In this document: piece by piece, positions 1-11,504 of the stretch
Layout: each line of letters begins with the position of its first letter
Position numbering within the stretch: position 1 is the first letter of the stretch
Origin: Periplaneta americana
Lineage: Eukaryota > Arthropoda > Insecta > Blattodea > Blattidae
Assembly (NCBI RefSeq): GCF_040183065.1
Contig: NW_027185500.1
Location: forward strand, 496,001 to 560,000
DNA length: 64,000 nucleotides
Direction of reading: 5' to 3'
Notes under the pieces: generated by a model
The model's database searches: none
What the model was told of the DNA's origin: nothing
What the model saw: the letters and a program-made list of their open reading frames with translations, nothing else
Program-made: the position numbers and the translations under genes

Positions 1-1075
1 CTAACCTCTCACATAATACTACACACCTAATCAAACCTAACCTAACCTCTTACTTAATACTACACACCTGATCAAATCTAACCTAACCTCTCACATAATA
101 ATACACACCTAATCAAACCTAACCTAACCCCTCACATAATACATACCTAATCTAACCTAACCCCTCACATAATACACATCTAATCTAACCTAACCTCTCA
201 CATAGTAACTTAACCTCTCACATAATACTACACACCTGATCAAACCTAACCTAACCTCTCACATAATACTACACATATGATCAACCCTAACCTAACCTGT
301 CACATAATAATACACACCTAATCAAACCTAACCTAACCTCTCACATAATACACACCTGATCAAACCTAACCTAACCTGTCACATAATACTACACACCTAA
401 TCAAACTTAACCTAACCTGTCACATAATACTACACACCTGATCAAACCTAACCTAAACTCTCACATAATACTACACACCTAATCAAACCTAACCTAACCT
501 GTCACATAATACTACACATCTGATCAAACCTAACCTAACCTGTCACATAATAATACACACCTAATCAAACCTAACCTAACCTCTCACATAATAATACACA
601 CCTAATCAAACCTAACCTAACCTCTCACGTAATACTACACACCTAATTAAACCTAACCTAACCTGTCACATAATACTACACACCTGATCAAACCTAACCT
701 AACCTGTCACATAACACACACCTAATCAAACCTAACCTAACCTTTCACATAATATTACACACCTAATCAAACCTAACCTAACCTCTCACTTAATACTACA
801 CATCTGATCAAACCTAACCTAACCTCTCACATAATACACACCAAATCAAACCTAACCTAACCTGTCACATAATACTACACACCTGATCAAACCTAACCTA
901 AACTCTCACATAATACTACACACCTAATCAAACCTAACCTAACCTGTCACATAATACTACACACCTGATCAAACCTAACCTAACCTGTCACATAATAATA
1001 TACACATAATCTAACCTAATCTGCCACATAATACACACCTAATCAAACTGTCACACAATACTACACCCCTGTAGT
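1..1075. repeat. Minisatellite with embedded CCTAA (telomere-like) units
   Basis: A tandem array of about 26 units runs from the window edge, so its true start is not seen. The commonest monomer is about 41 bp and a shorter variant is about 38 bp. Each reads roughly CACATAATACTACACACCTR, then ATCAAACCTAACCTAACCTST. Most monomers contain CCTAACCTAACC, which is two and a half copies of the complement of the insect telomeric repeat TTAGG. The units differ mainly by single substitutions and by loss of three bases in the ATACTACAC part. The array decays after about 1000. Whether this is subtelomeric or an interstitial satellite cannot be told from the window. Confidence 0.9.
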
Positions 1076-1439
1076 AACATTCCTCAAGTTTAGTATCATT
1101 TTGTTTGCAAATGTTGCCCGCCTTGGTGTACGTGTCCACAACCATCCAGAAATATAGAAATTCTTATACATTCAGGTGTTCAGACCACTACTTGGAGATG
1201 ATGAATAACATACTGCACAACAATGCAGAAAAAAGAAGTGTGATCCCGGTATAATGTTTAAACTTAAATACGAGATTAAAGAAAATAATTAGAGTTTACA
1301 TTTCATATGATATCTTCAGGAAGGTATAAATTTTATCAGGTTGACATGTCACATCATTTCTGGAAAATAGTTAATTACAATATCTCGAAGTTCATCAACA
1401 AAGCCTTCCTTCAAGAACAAAGTCAGTCTGCCTCTGAAT
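1076..1439. other. No recognisable feature
   Basis: AT-rich sequence between the minisatellite and the gene remnant. I see no coding similarity, tandem repeat or paired ends here. Confidence 0.5.
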
Positions 1440-1774
1440 CTTTTTCCCAGACCTTCCAGCAAGAGTTCTACCAACATGCAGAATTTAATGAAACATTACT
1501 TAGCGTAAATTTCCAGAATTCTTCAGAATAAATTATTTTTAGTGCTTTAAATTTAAAAATGAAGTGTTCATGTAAATGACATCTGCATTGGTCACATGGT
1601 ATATCCTTCAATAAGAGGACATTTTTGAGTTTCAAACTGCAAAACTTTGAAAAGCCTGAACTGTTCCTCTCGAAATATGGCATAAGCCTCTTTCAAAAAC
1701 ATTGTAATGTAATGTTTTTGTAGTGTCACCTTTTTGGCATTTTCCCATGTAACAGTTGAATCTTTCCTGGGCAT
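1440..1774 (-). pseudogene. Fragment of uncharacterised arthropod multi-copy protein family
   Basis: Two overlapping minus-strand frames read as one protein if joined by a frameshift near 1640-1660. The first gives a basic N-terminal stretch ending KEAYAIFREE. The second gives FSKFCSLKLKNVLLL, then a cysteine/histidine cluster DQCRCHLHEHF, then a hydrophobic/aromatic stretch ending NSACW. This order (KEAY-FRE, S-F-LRP-like, a CxCxxH cluster, then a later cysteine knuckle) matches a protein family I recognise as repeated in many arthropod genomes but cannot name. The reading frame is lost after SACW, before the expected final Cys pair. No function is assigned. It is probably a dead transposon-associated or multi-copy gene fragment. 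Confidence 0.4.
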
Positions 1775-1964
1775 GTGTATACAATGTCAGGATGAGGTAG
1801 GCGAGACCTCATATATAATGAATATGTGATGTATTAACTGTTAGCAGTTGTCACAAACTGATGTTGAATATGGCCATAAAGTCATTTAAATATGCGCTAC
1901 TGCATGTATGACTTACATTGTCTAAAGTGCAGGTAGTAAGGCCGTAAAACATTACGAGAGGAGT

Positions 1965-2085
1965 TCGGCCGGCACTGTGGATCGTGTCCCGGCATAGCTC
2001 AGTTGGAAAGAGCACTCAGCGCGTAGAGCTGAGAGGTCCCAGGTTCGATTCCCAGTGCCGGAACGAATTTTTCTCGAATTAAATG
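1965..2085 (+). repeat. tRNA-derived SINE head
   Basis: The segment at about 1989-2063 folds like a tRNA. CCGGCA pairs with TGCCGG as acceptor stem, GCTC/GAGC forms the D stem, and CTCAGC/GCTGAG forms an anticodon stem with loop GCGTAGA. The promoter boxes TAGCTCAGTTGG and GGTTCGATTCC are present. The T stem carries two CG-to-CA changes that break pairing, and the loop lacks U33, so this is not a functional tRNA gene. A tail ACGAATTTTTCTCGAATT follows, as in other SINEs of this window. Confidence 0.75.
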
Positions 2086-2205
2086 GTGATAACACACATT
2101 GGCTATTTCATAGTAGTTGTGTAATTTTTTTTAGTAATGTAAGCTAGTCTTCAATGACGAAGTAAAATTTCCCAATATAGGAAAACTCGCGAAATTAGTA
2201 CTGAC

Positions 2206-2208
<3 letters not shown>

Positions 2209-2260
<52 letters not shown>

Positions 2261-3630
2261 GGCTTTTAAGGAACCCGGAGGTTCATTGCCGCCCTCACAT
2301 AAGCCCGCCATTGGTCCCTATCCTGAGCAAGATTAATCCAGTCTCTATCATCATATCCCACCTCCCTCAAATCCATTTTAATATTATCCTCCCATCTACG
2401 TCTCGGCCTTCCCAAAGGTCTTTTTCCCTCCGGCCTCCCAACTAACACTCTATATGCATTTCTGGATTCGCCCATACATGCTACATGTCCTGCCCATCTC
2501 AAACGTCTGGATTTAATGTTCCTAATTATGTCAGGTGAAAAATACAATGCGTGCAGTTCTGTGTTGTGTAACTTTCTCCATTCTCCTGTAACTTCATCCC
2601 TCTTAGCCCCAAATATTTTCCTAAGCACCTTATTCTCAAACACCCTTAACCTATGTTCCTCTCTCAAAGTGAGAGTCCAAGTTTCACAACCATAAAGAAC
2701 AACCGGTAATATAACTGTTTTATAAATTCTAACTTTCAGATTTTTTGACAGCAGACTGGATGATAAAAGCTTCTCAACCGAATAATAACAGGCATTTCCC
2801 ATATTTATTCTGTGTTTAATTTCCTCCCGAATATCGTTTATATTTGTTACTGTTGCTCCAAGATATTTGAACTTCTCCACCTCTTCAAAAGATAAATTTC
2901 CAATTTTTATATTTCCATTTCGTACAATATTCTGGTCACGAGACATAATCATATGCTTTGTCTTTTCAGGATTTACTTCCAAACCTATCTCTTTACTTGC
3001 TTCCAGTAAAATTCCCGTGTTTTCCCTAATTGTTTGTGGATTTTCTCCTAACATATTCACGTAATCCGCATAGACAAGCAGCTGATGTAACCCGTTCAAT
3101 TCCAAGCCCTCTCTGTTATCCTGGACTTTCCTAATGGCATACTCTAGAGCAAAGTTAAAAAGTAAAGGTGATAGTGATCTCCTTGCTTTAGCCCGCAGTG
3201 AATTGGAAACACATCTGACAGAAACTGACCTATACGAACTCTGCTGTAAGTTTCACTGAGACACATTTTAATTAATCGAACTAGTTTCTTGGGAATACCA
3301 AATTCAATAAGAATATCATATAAAACTTCTCTCTTAACCGAGTCGTATGCCTTTTTGAAATCTATGAATAACTGATGCACTGTACCCTTATATTCCCATT
3401 TTTTCTCCATTATCTGTCGAATACAAAATATCTGGTCAATAGTTGATCTATTACGCCTAAAACCACACTGATGATCCCCAATAATTTCATCTACATATGG
3501 AGTTAATCTTCTTAAAAGAATATTGGACAAAATTTTGTACGACGTTAACAAAAGTGATATTCCTCGAAAGTTACTACAGTTAGTCTTGTCCCCCTTCTTA
3601 AAGATAGGTACGATTATGGACTCCTTCCAT
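2209..3630 (-). mobile_element. 5'-truncated RTE-type non-LTR retrotransposon
   Basis: The insertion is bounded by a 14-bp direct repeat, TTAGTACTGACACT, at 2195-2208 and 3631-3644, a target-site duplication. The 3' end, at low coordinates because the element is on the minus strand, is a (TAAG)n-type tetranucleotide tail (2209-2260), typical of RTE-like elements that end in short tandem repeats rather than poly(A). The 5' end is lost within the reverse transcriptase, as expected from incomplete target-primed reverse transcription. The TSD shows that the whole interval entered as one piece. Confidence 0.9.
2266..3630 (-). pseudogene. Reverse transcriptase, C-terminal part, inactivated
   Basis: The frame opens in RT with KKGDKT, then LTSYKILSNILLRRL, GFRRNRSTIDQIF and LFIDFKKAYDSV (first catalytic Asp). 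The HCGLKQGD block follows. A frameshift near 3150 separates this from the second frame, which carries the palm motif as YADY instead of YADD, then the thumb ([16 protein letters not shown]) and a C-terminal region ending [10 protein letters not shown] and NLRVP. The stop lies directly before the tetranucleotide tail, so there is almost no 3' UTR. The second catalytic aspartate is changed to tyrosine and the endonuclease domain is missing, so the copy is dead. The C-terminus resembles the RTE-like proteins often misannotated in arthropods as craniofacial development protein 2-like. Confidence 0.88.
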
Positions 3631-3644
3631 TTAGTACTGACACT

Positions 3645-4061
3645 ACCTCATTCAAATGCAGAACTTGGAAGGATTTTTTCGATAGTCATGTCAAAAGGGA
3701 GAAGAGACTAGAATAGCACATGAAGCTCTCAGCTAAGTTGTACGCTTTGCTTCCAAATAAAAGAATTGAACTAGAGTACCTTTGAAGTCACCAGCATCCA
3801 TTTTAGTTTCCACTATTGGGATACACTGTGCTAGATGTGGAGGAGATTTGGTAGCTCAACGTTTAATTATGACCTAATTAATTATTTTATTGTAGCTCAC
3901 ACTGTAGGTTGTGGGAAAATTTATGTTCGTGTGGGAAATTTTTATACTTTTGTATGGGAATACCATAGTAGACAGTCTGAAGAGCTGTTAATTTAAGGTA
4001 GTATTTTGACTACTTATGTATAGGATTGTTTGTTTTTAGGTCTGTTTTTTCAGCATTTTAG
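3645..4061. other. No recognisable feature
   Basis: Sequence flanking the RTE insertion. It resumes the pre-insertion locus and shows no coding or repeat signal that I can support. Confidence 0.45.
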
Positions 4062-4069
4062 GTCATTAT

Positions 4070-4525
4070 TAGAGCCCAGAATTTTATGTGCTAAAAGTTA
4101 AGAATGTCACTGAGTGTAGATGAATAGAAGTAGGCCTAGTGCCCGTGAGGAGAGTTTTAAGCTTAGCTCACAAGAGTCCGATATGTAATAATAGACAACA
4201 GAGTCAGAAGGACTGAGCAATGGACCTTGTAAACCGTGTGCTAACTTGTAAGTGAGGTTAAGAGGATTAAAGACCTTTAATGATACCAAAGGGGAAATAC
4301 TGAATGACAAGAATGGCATTTCAATGAAGTGGAGGTATGGCAATGATCTTGTAAATCGTGCGCTAGTTTGTAAGTGATGGTTAAGAGGATTAGAGACCTT
4401 TAGCAGACCGAAGGGAAAATACTGAATGACAAGAATGGCATCTCAAAGAAGTGGGGGCATGGCTTTTATATTAAACTATAGTGAGGAACAATATTAACTT
4501 TTAGCACCTAAAATTCCGGGTTCTA
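4070..4525. mobile_element. hAT-type MITE with 8-bp TSD
   Basis: Inverted termini of about 32 bp match at roughly 28 positions. The left end reads TAGAGCCCAGAATTTTATG and the right end, reverse-complemented, reads TAGAACCCGGAATTTTAGG; both continue TGCTAAAAGTTAA. The flanks are a perfect 8-bp direct repeat GTCATTAT (4062-4069 and 4526-4533), as hAT transposases make. The interior has no transposase and consists largely of two tandem copies of about 127 bp (near 4219-4345 and 4346-4470), each beginning around CTTGTAAAYCGTGYGCTA. Confidence 0.88.
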
Positions 4526-4533
4526 GTCATTAT

Positions 4534-6492
4534 AATATAACTTTTTGGGTCTTTTATAGATAATTTTTTAAGTAATCAAAATCCTCACCCTGGCTGGGGA
4601 TCGTCCCATACATCAGGGGCGTTGTGGTAGCTGTACAGGCTGGTCAGAGAGAAGCTGTGTCATATGACGCCTATCCCCCACAACACACGTGATAGACGTG
4701 AGCTTACACTCACCTTTGGCACGGAGTACGTGTGTGCAATGCCCAGACTGAAGACTGACACAATCCCCATGACCCTGCAATCGGGAAAACTTGTAAAACT
4801 TCCTATAGCTTTGCCAGTTTTCAATTCCATTACAGCAGTTTCTTGATTTCATCAATTTATCTTATTTATCGAAATAGAAACATCAATTTTGAGGCATACT
4901 TATGACATTTCACTAGTTTCTGTGGCATCTCACAAACATTTCAAGACATATTCCAACATTAATAAGGAAAATTTTAATATTTCTGCTGATGCCCTGTTCA
5001 CTCTCTCGTTGTACAATTTAAGGTCTCTGCATTGATTAATGATTCAGTAATATAACTGTATAAAATGTAGATATAAACAAATTATATTATTAATTAAAGT
5101 TTTACAATTTAGAATATTATGCATTTATTGTTTACAATAAATTATATTGTTTGAATGTAACTTAAACATCCTTCAAGAGCTTACTTGTATATTTTTGTGA
5201 ATGTAAACACATATCCCTTGAAAATGATCTGATGAAGAGAATTGAGAAAATGCATTGGGTTGTAACAAAGGGCCACAGACAGTCCATGGCTTTATAGTGT
5301 AGGGAGAAAAGACTGATGTCCACGATTTTGAATGAAGTCGGACAGAAATCTGGAAAAATGCAGTAATTTGTAAGATAGTGTTCAAATGATACTCAAATGG
5401 GTGCAAGATAATACATCTTACGAACTCAGTAAGAGCCTTCTGTCTGACTAGGTGATAAAATTTAATTTTTTCCTACTGCACAACAAAGAGGAAATTTCTA
5501 AAAATATGATTTCACACGAAATCTCGGTAAATTTTTGTCGCAGTTGTATTTCCATGGTGCAGTAGCCTACTTAGAACTGCTGCAAATGGTAGAATTGTTA
5601 TTTCTGTCTGCGTGGATATAATACCAACGTTCAAAGATCATTTTCTTTGATGAATGGCCAGTGGATACAAGAAAGAAACAAATTATCACTTAAGTTAGTA
5701 AACGCATCTGCAGATAGAGTATAATGTGAACTGCAGTTAGCTTCACAACTCATCCTTCCTTCTCTTCACAGTTCTGAGAAGTATGAAAGGTTCTGTGACT
5801 GTGATCTACAGACATGAATGGTGTGGTGCTAAAATAAATGGTAATAATGTAAATTGCATGCCAAATAGTGTGCTAGATAAGGTAAAGTGTATCACTGAAG
5901 TGGCCAGTCTCATCCACATTAAGTAAACAAGTGATATTAATGTGAAAAATAAATTATATATACAAGTTTCTTATAAATTCCTGCGTTTTTTCCTGTCGAT
6001 CAAATTGACTTTTGAATCATGTACTGATTTCTTTGTTTCTTCATTATGGCAACCCTAGTTTTAACAAGTTTCTATTGTTATGACATTCGTAATGAGAAAT
6101 AAGATCAATTAGTATTATTTTCATTTAAAACGCCCCTGTATTCGACTGCATGATATTTAGAGTGCAAGTTCCCTATGAGCTTGAAATTTCCAAGATAGTA
6201 ATTTATCTTCCGTGACTGTACCATATTATTATTCTGTGAGCCCAACTTGAGTGGTAATATTGAATTTCTTTAATCTCTTCTTGACACAAAGTCGGACATT
6301 ATCTAGTGAGATTACTGTCGATAAAAATCAAGTAACCTAACAATAATGTAATACATAACTGCTTCATAAAATGTACGTTATATCAATTTCTTTAGAAAAA
6401 TTAAAAATACGTTTTAAATATAAAATATGAAAACGACAATATTTAAATTTCCTTGCGGTCGGTTGACTACATTTTAAAATAAGAAGACCAGC
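4534..6492. other. No recognisable feature
   Basis: Two kilobases of AT-rich sequence. Short open frames are present but none resembles a known domain, and I found no paired ends or tandem structure. Confidence 0.4.
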
Positions 6493-7552
6493 TTTCTTGG
6501 TGTCATGCTCGATAAGTATCTTAGTTATCTTTTCACATTGATAACCTTTGTAATGTTTTAGACTCAATAAGGGGGGCAAAGACTAATTGGGATTTCCCAG
6601 TCTCTGATTGGGTTAAAAACCCTGATGGAACTGATATTTAACCCTAGTGGTAAATTTCGGTGAAGTCCGGAGGGCCTAATTAGTCAAATCCACTCTCCTC
6701 ACCTCCACGCTGGGGCCCCCTGGGATCTTTCAAGATGCGAAAGAGAGAGTGGTGTGCGGAAAGCAATGGGAAGCTACCGCATTTATATATCCCAAGAAGA
6801 TATGTTGAAAATGCCATGATGAGTCTTTCCCTGGTAAAAAACGCCGGACGTAAACTATCCCCCCAATCAGATGTCCGGGTGGGGGATACTGGGGAAGGAC
6901 ATGTCATGACACAAGACACAGAAGAGAAGAAAAGAAGATCAACGACTGCAACGAGGGATGAGAAGACACCAGTTCTACCGGGTGAGTTGGAAAACATGAA
7001 GGAAGCAATGAGAAGAAACAGAGTGGATGTGATGGGAATGTCAGAAGTGAGGTGGGAAAAAGTGATGAGTTGATGAGTGATGAATAGGGCTCGGAAGTTG
7101 ATGAAATATCATATTTTTTCTTATACTTCAGAGACAATGCAGGATACAATATAAACTCTTTACACTTCAATAGAGACCAATATAGCCTACTTTTATTTTG
7201 CATTTATTTGCACTATTTGGTATTTTATTGTTTTTAGGAAATGTTCTACTTTCTGTTGCATTATTGCCCTATTGTTTAGAAAGGACCTTTTTTACGGTGT
7301 AATCATAGTCTACATTCCAGAACCTACTGCAGATAGCGTCATGCAGGAATTTGCCTTATGGTTGCAACAACCTTAACTTCTGATCACGTGTGTGATGTGA
7401 TTGTCCCCCATTCAATGCAACAGAACAAATACTGCAGCCGCAGTGCTCGCAGTTAGCATATTGTATTGCACAAGTAAAGACAGAGAAAGTGCTGCTTCTA
7501 TAGCAGTTTCTCAAGGCTTGCTGGCTGATCCTCAAATTAAGGAATGTCAATG
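6493..7552 (+). repeat. Composite repeat, copy 1 (RTE 5' end plus hAT end)
   Basis: The interval is colinear with 56107-57174. It opens with a short jockey/R1-like RT scrap (FLGVMLDKYL), then a G/C-rich 5' leader, then the start of an RTE endonuclease domain at about 6981-7056 (GELENMKEAMRRNRVDVMG, then SEVRW). At about 7086 it passes into AGGGCTCGGAAGTTGATG, the left end of a hAT-like element whose matching right end is found only in the other copy (57594-57612). Both copies share the same RTE-to-hAT junction, so the unit spread or was duplicated as a composite. The open frame over 6735-7070 is a remnant, not a host gene. Confidence 0.75.
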
Positions 7553-8951
7553 TTGAGGTTTTCTCTGCAGTTTTCCCTTAACCCATATAGAGCAAATGTG
7601 TCTTTATCACGCTTGTTTTTGCACTTAATTATTTTATTCAGATGCTAGATAATAATAGCATTTGATAAAGAGTCGTAAATTAACGCATGAGAAAAGATTA
7701 CTAGCACACGGGTTCAAAAAAGTGAAAAATTACTTCATTATTATTGATTTACTGCATTTGTTAAAAGATTTCAGTATTATATTAGCGTATAAAATGGACA
7801 GTTTCTAATAACATTGCAGGAGGAAGATGACTGTTTGTACAACAAAGATGCACTTATAATACATCACATAAGTATTTTGGCATTATATTTAATGTGTTTG
7901 AAATTTGTTCCAATAAACATAATACTTCGAATACTTCCTACAATAAAGCATTATACTTAAGTAAACATACAAACGTGGCCAACATGCTGTCGTGTTAACA
8001 CTAAACATCATTACACCGTAATAATTATTATAATTTACGTACTTCAGAAGAATGCTCTCCAATTGAGACCACATTTCTAATTTCATGTGTGCACTTACCA
8101 ACTCTGTGATGCAATGAATATCATTTTGATTATTTACACACAATTGCACTGATAAATTGTCATATATTTTAATACATCAATATATTTGTGACACACCCTC
8201 AAAATTAACCAACAAAAAGTACAGAAACACTGGATTGAGATTAATGATCCACCTGCTATCTTTTTTAAAGTATCTATGTTACATAGGTCATCAAACGAAT
8301 TAATTTTGTCCATTTGCAAGCACTTAATTTGTTGCTGCTCAAATCTCTGAATGCACTTGTTAGCAGGGTCCATTCTTGTTGAGGAATAAGATTATCTATT
8401 TGTTCCCGTAAACCTGGAAATAGTTATAAGAGATCTGCTTTAGGACTATTCTTGCACATTTCCTTCTCTGTCTCTAGAAACATGTACTAGATACAAATCG
8501 TTTACTTCAAAGTGTTTAATACACACAACTGAATGCTTTGTTGGCGTGAAAATATTTCATAGTATACGAGTAGCTTCCAGCCACATAACTTATCTTTTCA
8601 GTTGGAAATTTGAGAACTGTAATGTAACACACTCACTTAAAGCACTCTAGTAATTTTTGGTACACACAGAAACATAACATTTAGGAGCCATCTGTAAATA
8701 AAAGAATATGGATGATTTAATTTCATTTTTTAATAAAAGTCTAAACTTCTTCATTTCAGTTCTCTGAATTTATTTTTCTTAGAGGTTATGCCATTACTAC
8801 TTGCTTCATCTTTTGATTCCTTTTCAGATTTTACTTTTATGATTCACTTATAGTTAATAGTTTAATTTGGTGATGTACATGTTGTCATGCTACTCTCCGT
8901 CCAAGTGGTTATGTCACACAGTCGTCAAAACAGGGGAAATGATATGACAAT
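7553..8951. other. No recognisable feature
   Basis: AT-rich, without supported coding sequence. Small minus-strand frames at 7889-8149 and 8134-8373 exist, but their peptides show no motif that I recognise. Confidence 0.4.
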
Positions 8952-9966
8952 TACTTACTTAATGGGGCCCTTTTCTTTAAATTATTTTAAACAGTTGTAT
9001 AATATTATGTAAACTTCCAATTCCGTACAGCAAATATTTGCAGAGAAGAACTTAACAGCTCAGCCACTAGCCCTTACAGAGAGGACAGGAGAAACGAGTG
9101 GGACGAACTGGGATGAGACATAACCTTTCAGCTGGACAGTACCTATTTATTCTCTTCATAGTTAGCAATCAGTGTATTACGAAGATTTCAGTTCAGAATT
9201 ACACTGCCTTTTAGCTCGACATGATACAACTGGCAAGCTGATGATGCTAGACACTGCCACCCAGACCTCGAGCAGCGACCACTTCGAGGAATCCAGCAGA
9301 CGGTACGCCGAGTGGGAGGAGGAAGTCAGGCTGGAGGAGCTGCAGCATCTGCAGAGAGTGGCGATTCGTCTTTTCGACTTCTCTATGTACTCAGGTACAG
9401 TAACTGTTTACATCCTGAAGTAGATGCTCTTTCAGCTATGCACAAGCAGAATCCCAGAGCAGTGCAATCAACTAGTCGGCCACTATTGTTATTCCATTTC
9501 AACATGCTTGGGATGGGAACATTTAAAGTAAAACTCAATTTAGGCCATGGCCCTTAAAATTAAAAATATTTGATTCTGATTTAGGCTACATTCATTCCCT
9601 TTACAAATGTGTACGGCAAATAGCAAGCGCTGTAATAAAAATGGCTGATTTGTCGGCATTTCCAGCGCAAAGGATTGCGGTACTCTGGATATCCACATAC
9701 TCTGTGAACAAGTTCAGGAGACTTGGATTCTTACTGGTAGGGAATAGGGCATTTATCCAGTGGATTCACTTGTTCAATTTGCCTTAGTTCATAGAACCTG
9801 TTCTTAAATGTTTGTAGTTAAAACAAATTAGGTTCTTGACATAAAAGGAAGAATATTAATTTAACATTTTAACACGAAATTATCTAGTTTTTTAATTTGA
9901 CATTAAATATAATCGTGTCATATTATTAAATTATTGTTCCTTATCCAAGTGTGCAGGCAGTCAAAA
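8952..9966 (+). repeat. Segmental duplication, copy 1 (empty-site copy)
   Basis: This kilobase aligns colinearly with 48541-53434, beginning at AATTACTTACTTAA and ending at AGGCAGTCA. It lacks three insertions found in the second copy: at 9041 (TATTTGCAGAG), at 9519 (ACATTTAAAGTAAAAC) and at 9871 (TTTAACATTTTAACACG). Each site is unbroken here, so this copy preserves the pre-insertion sequence. It contains the exon-like segment at 9215-9394. A third, more decayed relative lies at 62007-62460. Confidence 0.85.
9215..9394 (+). CDS. Candidate host exon (phase 1-1), copy 1
   Basis: A 180-nt open segment lies between an acceptor (CACTGCCTTTTAG) and a donor (ACTCAG followed by GTACAG). It starts and ends in phase 1, so it could be included or skipped without shifting frame. 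The peptide is acidic and polar, with TATQTSSSDHFEES followed by a charged, probably helical EWEEEVRLEELQHLQR. The TQTSSSD core is conserved in the copy at 50978-51110, which argues for selection or recent shared origin. I do not recognise the protein. It is a candidate exon only, because no neighbouring exons with a clear match were found and the surrounding kilobase is a repeat-rich duplication. Confidence 0.4.
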
Positions 9967-9973
9967 CAGAAAT

Positions 9974-10200
9974 ACAAAATCGACGGCCCAGCTTGAAAGG
10001 GAAACAACTCAAAATTTAAAGTTTAAAGAAAGCTGCATTTTGAAGCTTTATGTTGCTGTGAAGAATCAGAGGATCGTTTAACTTAATCCAAATTCAATTA
10101 ATCATGTTTTATGTATGGTTGAAGCTTTAAACTTCATTTTTCTCACAACTTTAAATTTTGAGTTGTTTCTCTTTAGAACTGGCCTGTCGATATTACTAAG
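9974..10200. mobile_element. Foldback MITE, copy 1
   Basis: The ends are inverted over about 65 bp. The left reads CGACGGCCCAGCTTGAAAGG then GAAACAACTCAAAATTTAAA; the right mirrors it, ending TTTGAGTTGTTTCTC then TTTAGAACTGGCCTGTCG. A second copy at 60270-60528 has the same arms and a similar centre around AAGCTTYATGTTGCTGTGAA. No coding capacity is present. The target duplication is not clear enough to assign a superfamily. Confidence 0.75.
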
Positions 10201-11289
10201 CTTGCAGGCTTGAGACTGATCTGCAATTACTTTGGCAGCCGTCTACCAATATCCCTTTCTCTTTGAGTGCTAATATCGCATACACAATTATGAACCATAA
10301 TTCATTATTCAAAAACATAATTTAAATAAATAAATATATTTTCAGCTACAAAATACATTATTAAGCACATTAATAAGATAGGGTAAAGGTTGGTAAAATC
10401 GTGATATGAGTAATATCGTAATAGTTGGTATGAGAATTTATTACAATTTTACTTATCGAGACAAAAATCTGTTTTTTTTTGACAATGTATTAAGGACAAG
10501 TTCATGGACAAGTTGCTGCATCAAATCGGTCCTTCTCTCGCTCTGTAAAAGCATGATAAGCTATCAAACACAGTAGCACGATATTACTCCTATCACAATA
10601 TTAACAAGATTTACCCTACTTCGTTTTCCTCTCTCCTACAATTTGTTATTCCATTTGAATGAAATATATTATTTCCTTCTTTTAAAGTATTGACAATTCA
10701 TAGGGAATGGAATATTTCTCGAATTTTGGAAAAAAATATTTCTCAACATCTAATTACAGTAAATATACATTATTCAATTCATTTATGCCTGATTTGAATT
10801 CGTGAAACATCGCGAAATCCGTATCAAGTCGGGAATGCGATTTTTTAAGCAATTAGCGAATTATGTGCGCGAATTTTCAATTTTTAATTTTTTTTACTAC
10901 AATCGATAATCGATAGCTGTCGCACAGATAAGGTCGATATTTATGGTCGCTAGTATTGCACATTCGATACTGAATCTGTTTTAGTCAACGGTCAACGAGC
11001 TAGAAGGTTTTAATTCAAATACCTGGTCTAAACACACTCCTGACATCATATCTGATATATGTAGCGATGTGCGAGAATCGTATTGTGAGCATTGTGAGCC
11101 TGCTGAATGCCATATTATTTTGGACGTGTTGAGTGTGTTTGTTTTATTTGTTTATAGTGTCACACATAGGCGAAATAACATTATTGTGTTCCCGTGCAAG
11201 TGAGGCTACAAGAATGCTTAATAATAAAATAGCTCCAATAGAGCTTTCCAGTATATAAGGCATAGGTTTTATTGCACAGACAAAAGTAC
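10201..11289. other. No recognisable feature
   Basis: AT-rich intergenic or intronic sequence. A short palindromic ATCGATAATCGAT at about 10903 is the only visible structure. Confidence 0.4.
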
Positions 11290-11290
11290 A

Positions 11291-11504
11291 GTCATGTGTA
11301 AATTTTGTAATTGTGAGGTCTCGTGGGAAAGAAGAGATACTGTTGAGAAAGATTTGAAGTTGGTAAAACATGCATCGGCAATTAATTTTCGCAAGGAAGA
11401 CAAACAATCTCTTGTGCTGACTTCTATTGCCACTTGTTTTTGCAGTGTGCAAAACAAAAAGAAAAATTGCGAATATCTGGGAAAAAGTGTTGGAAAGACT
11501 TTAT
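11291..11504 (+). pseudogene. BED/CGBP1-like zinc-finger fragment of a hAT transposase
   Basis: The open frame begins STVMCKFCNCEVSWERRDTV and continues to LKLVKHAS. The CxxC pair, the W-R-D-T core and the later KH correspond to the N-terminal zinc finger of CGG-binding-protein-1-like hAT proteins. The usual downstream catalytic region is not found, so only the DNA-binding end survives. Upstream and downstream ends of the element were not identified. It could equally be an exapted zinc finger, but the surrounding sequence gives no sign of a functional gene. Confidence 0.45.

Noticed and set aside
1989-2063. tRNA gene
   Set aside because: The T stem is broken by two CG-to-CA changes, U33 is absent, and a SINE-type tail follows. 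It is a SINE head.
7889-8373. Two minus-strand frames that might be transposase scraps
   Set aside because: The peptides showed no motif I could place, and no paired ends were found.
9312-9557. Glycine/alanine-rich frame overlapping the exon-like segment
   Set aside because: It is a second frame that crosses the donor site; the copy-2 paralogue does not keep it open.
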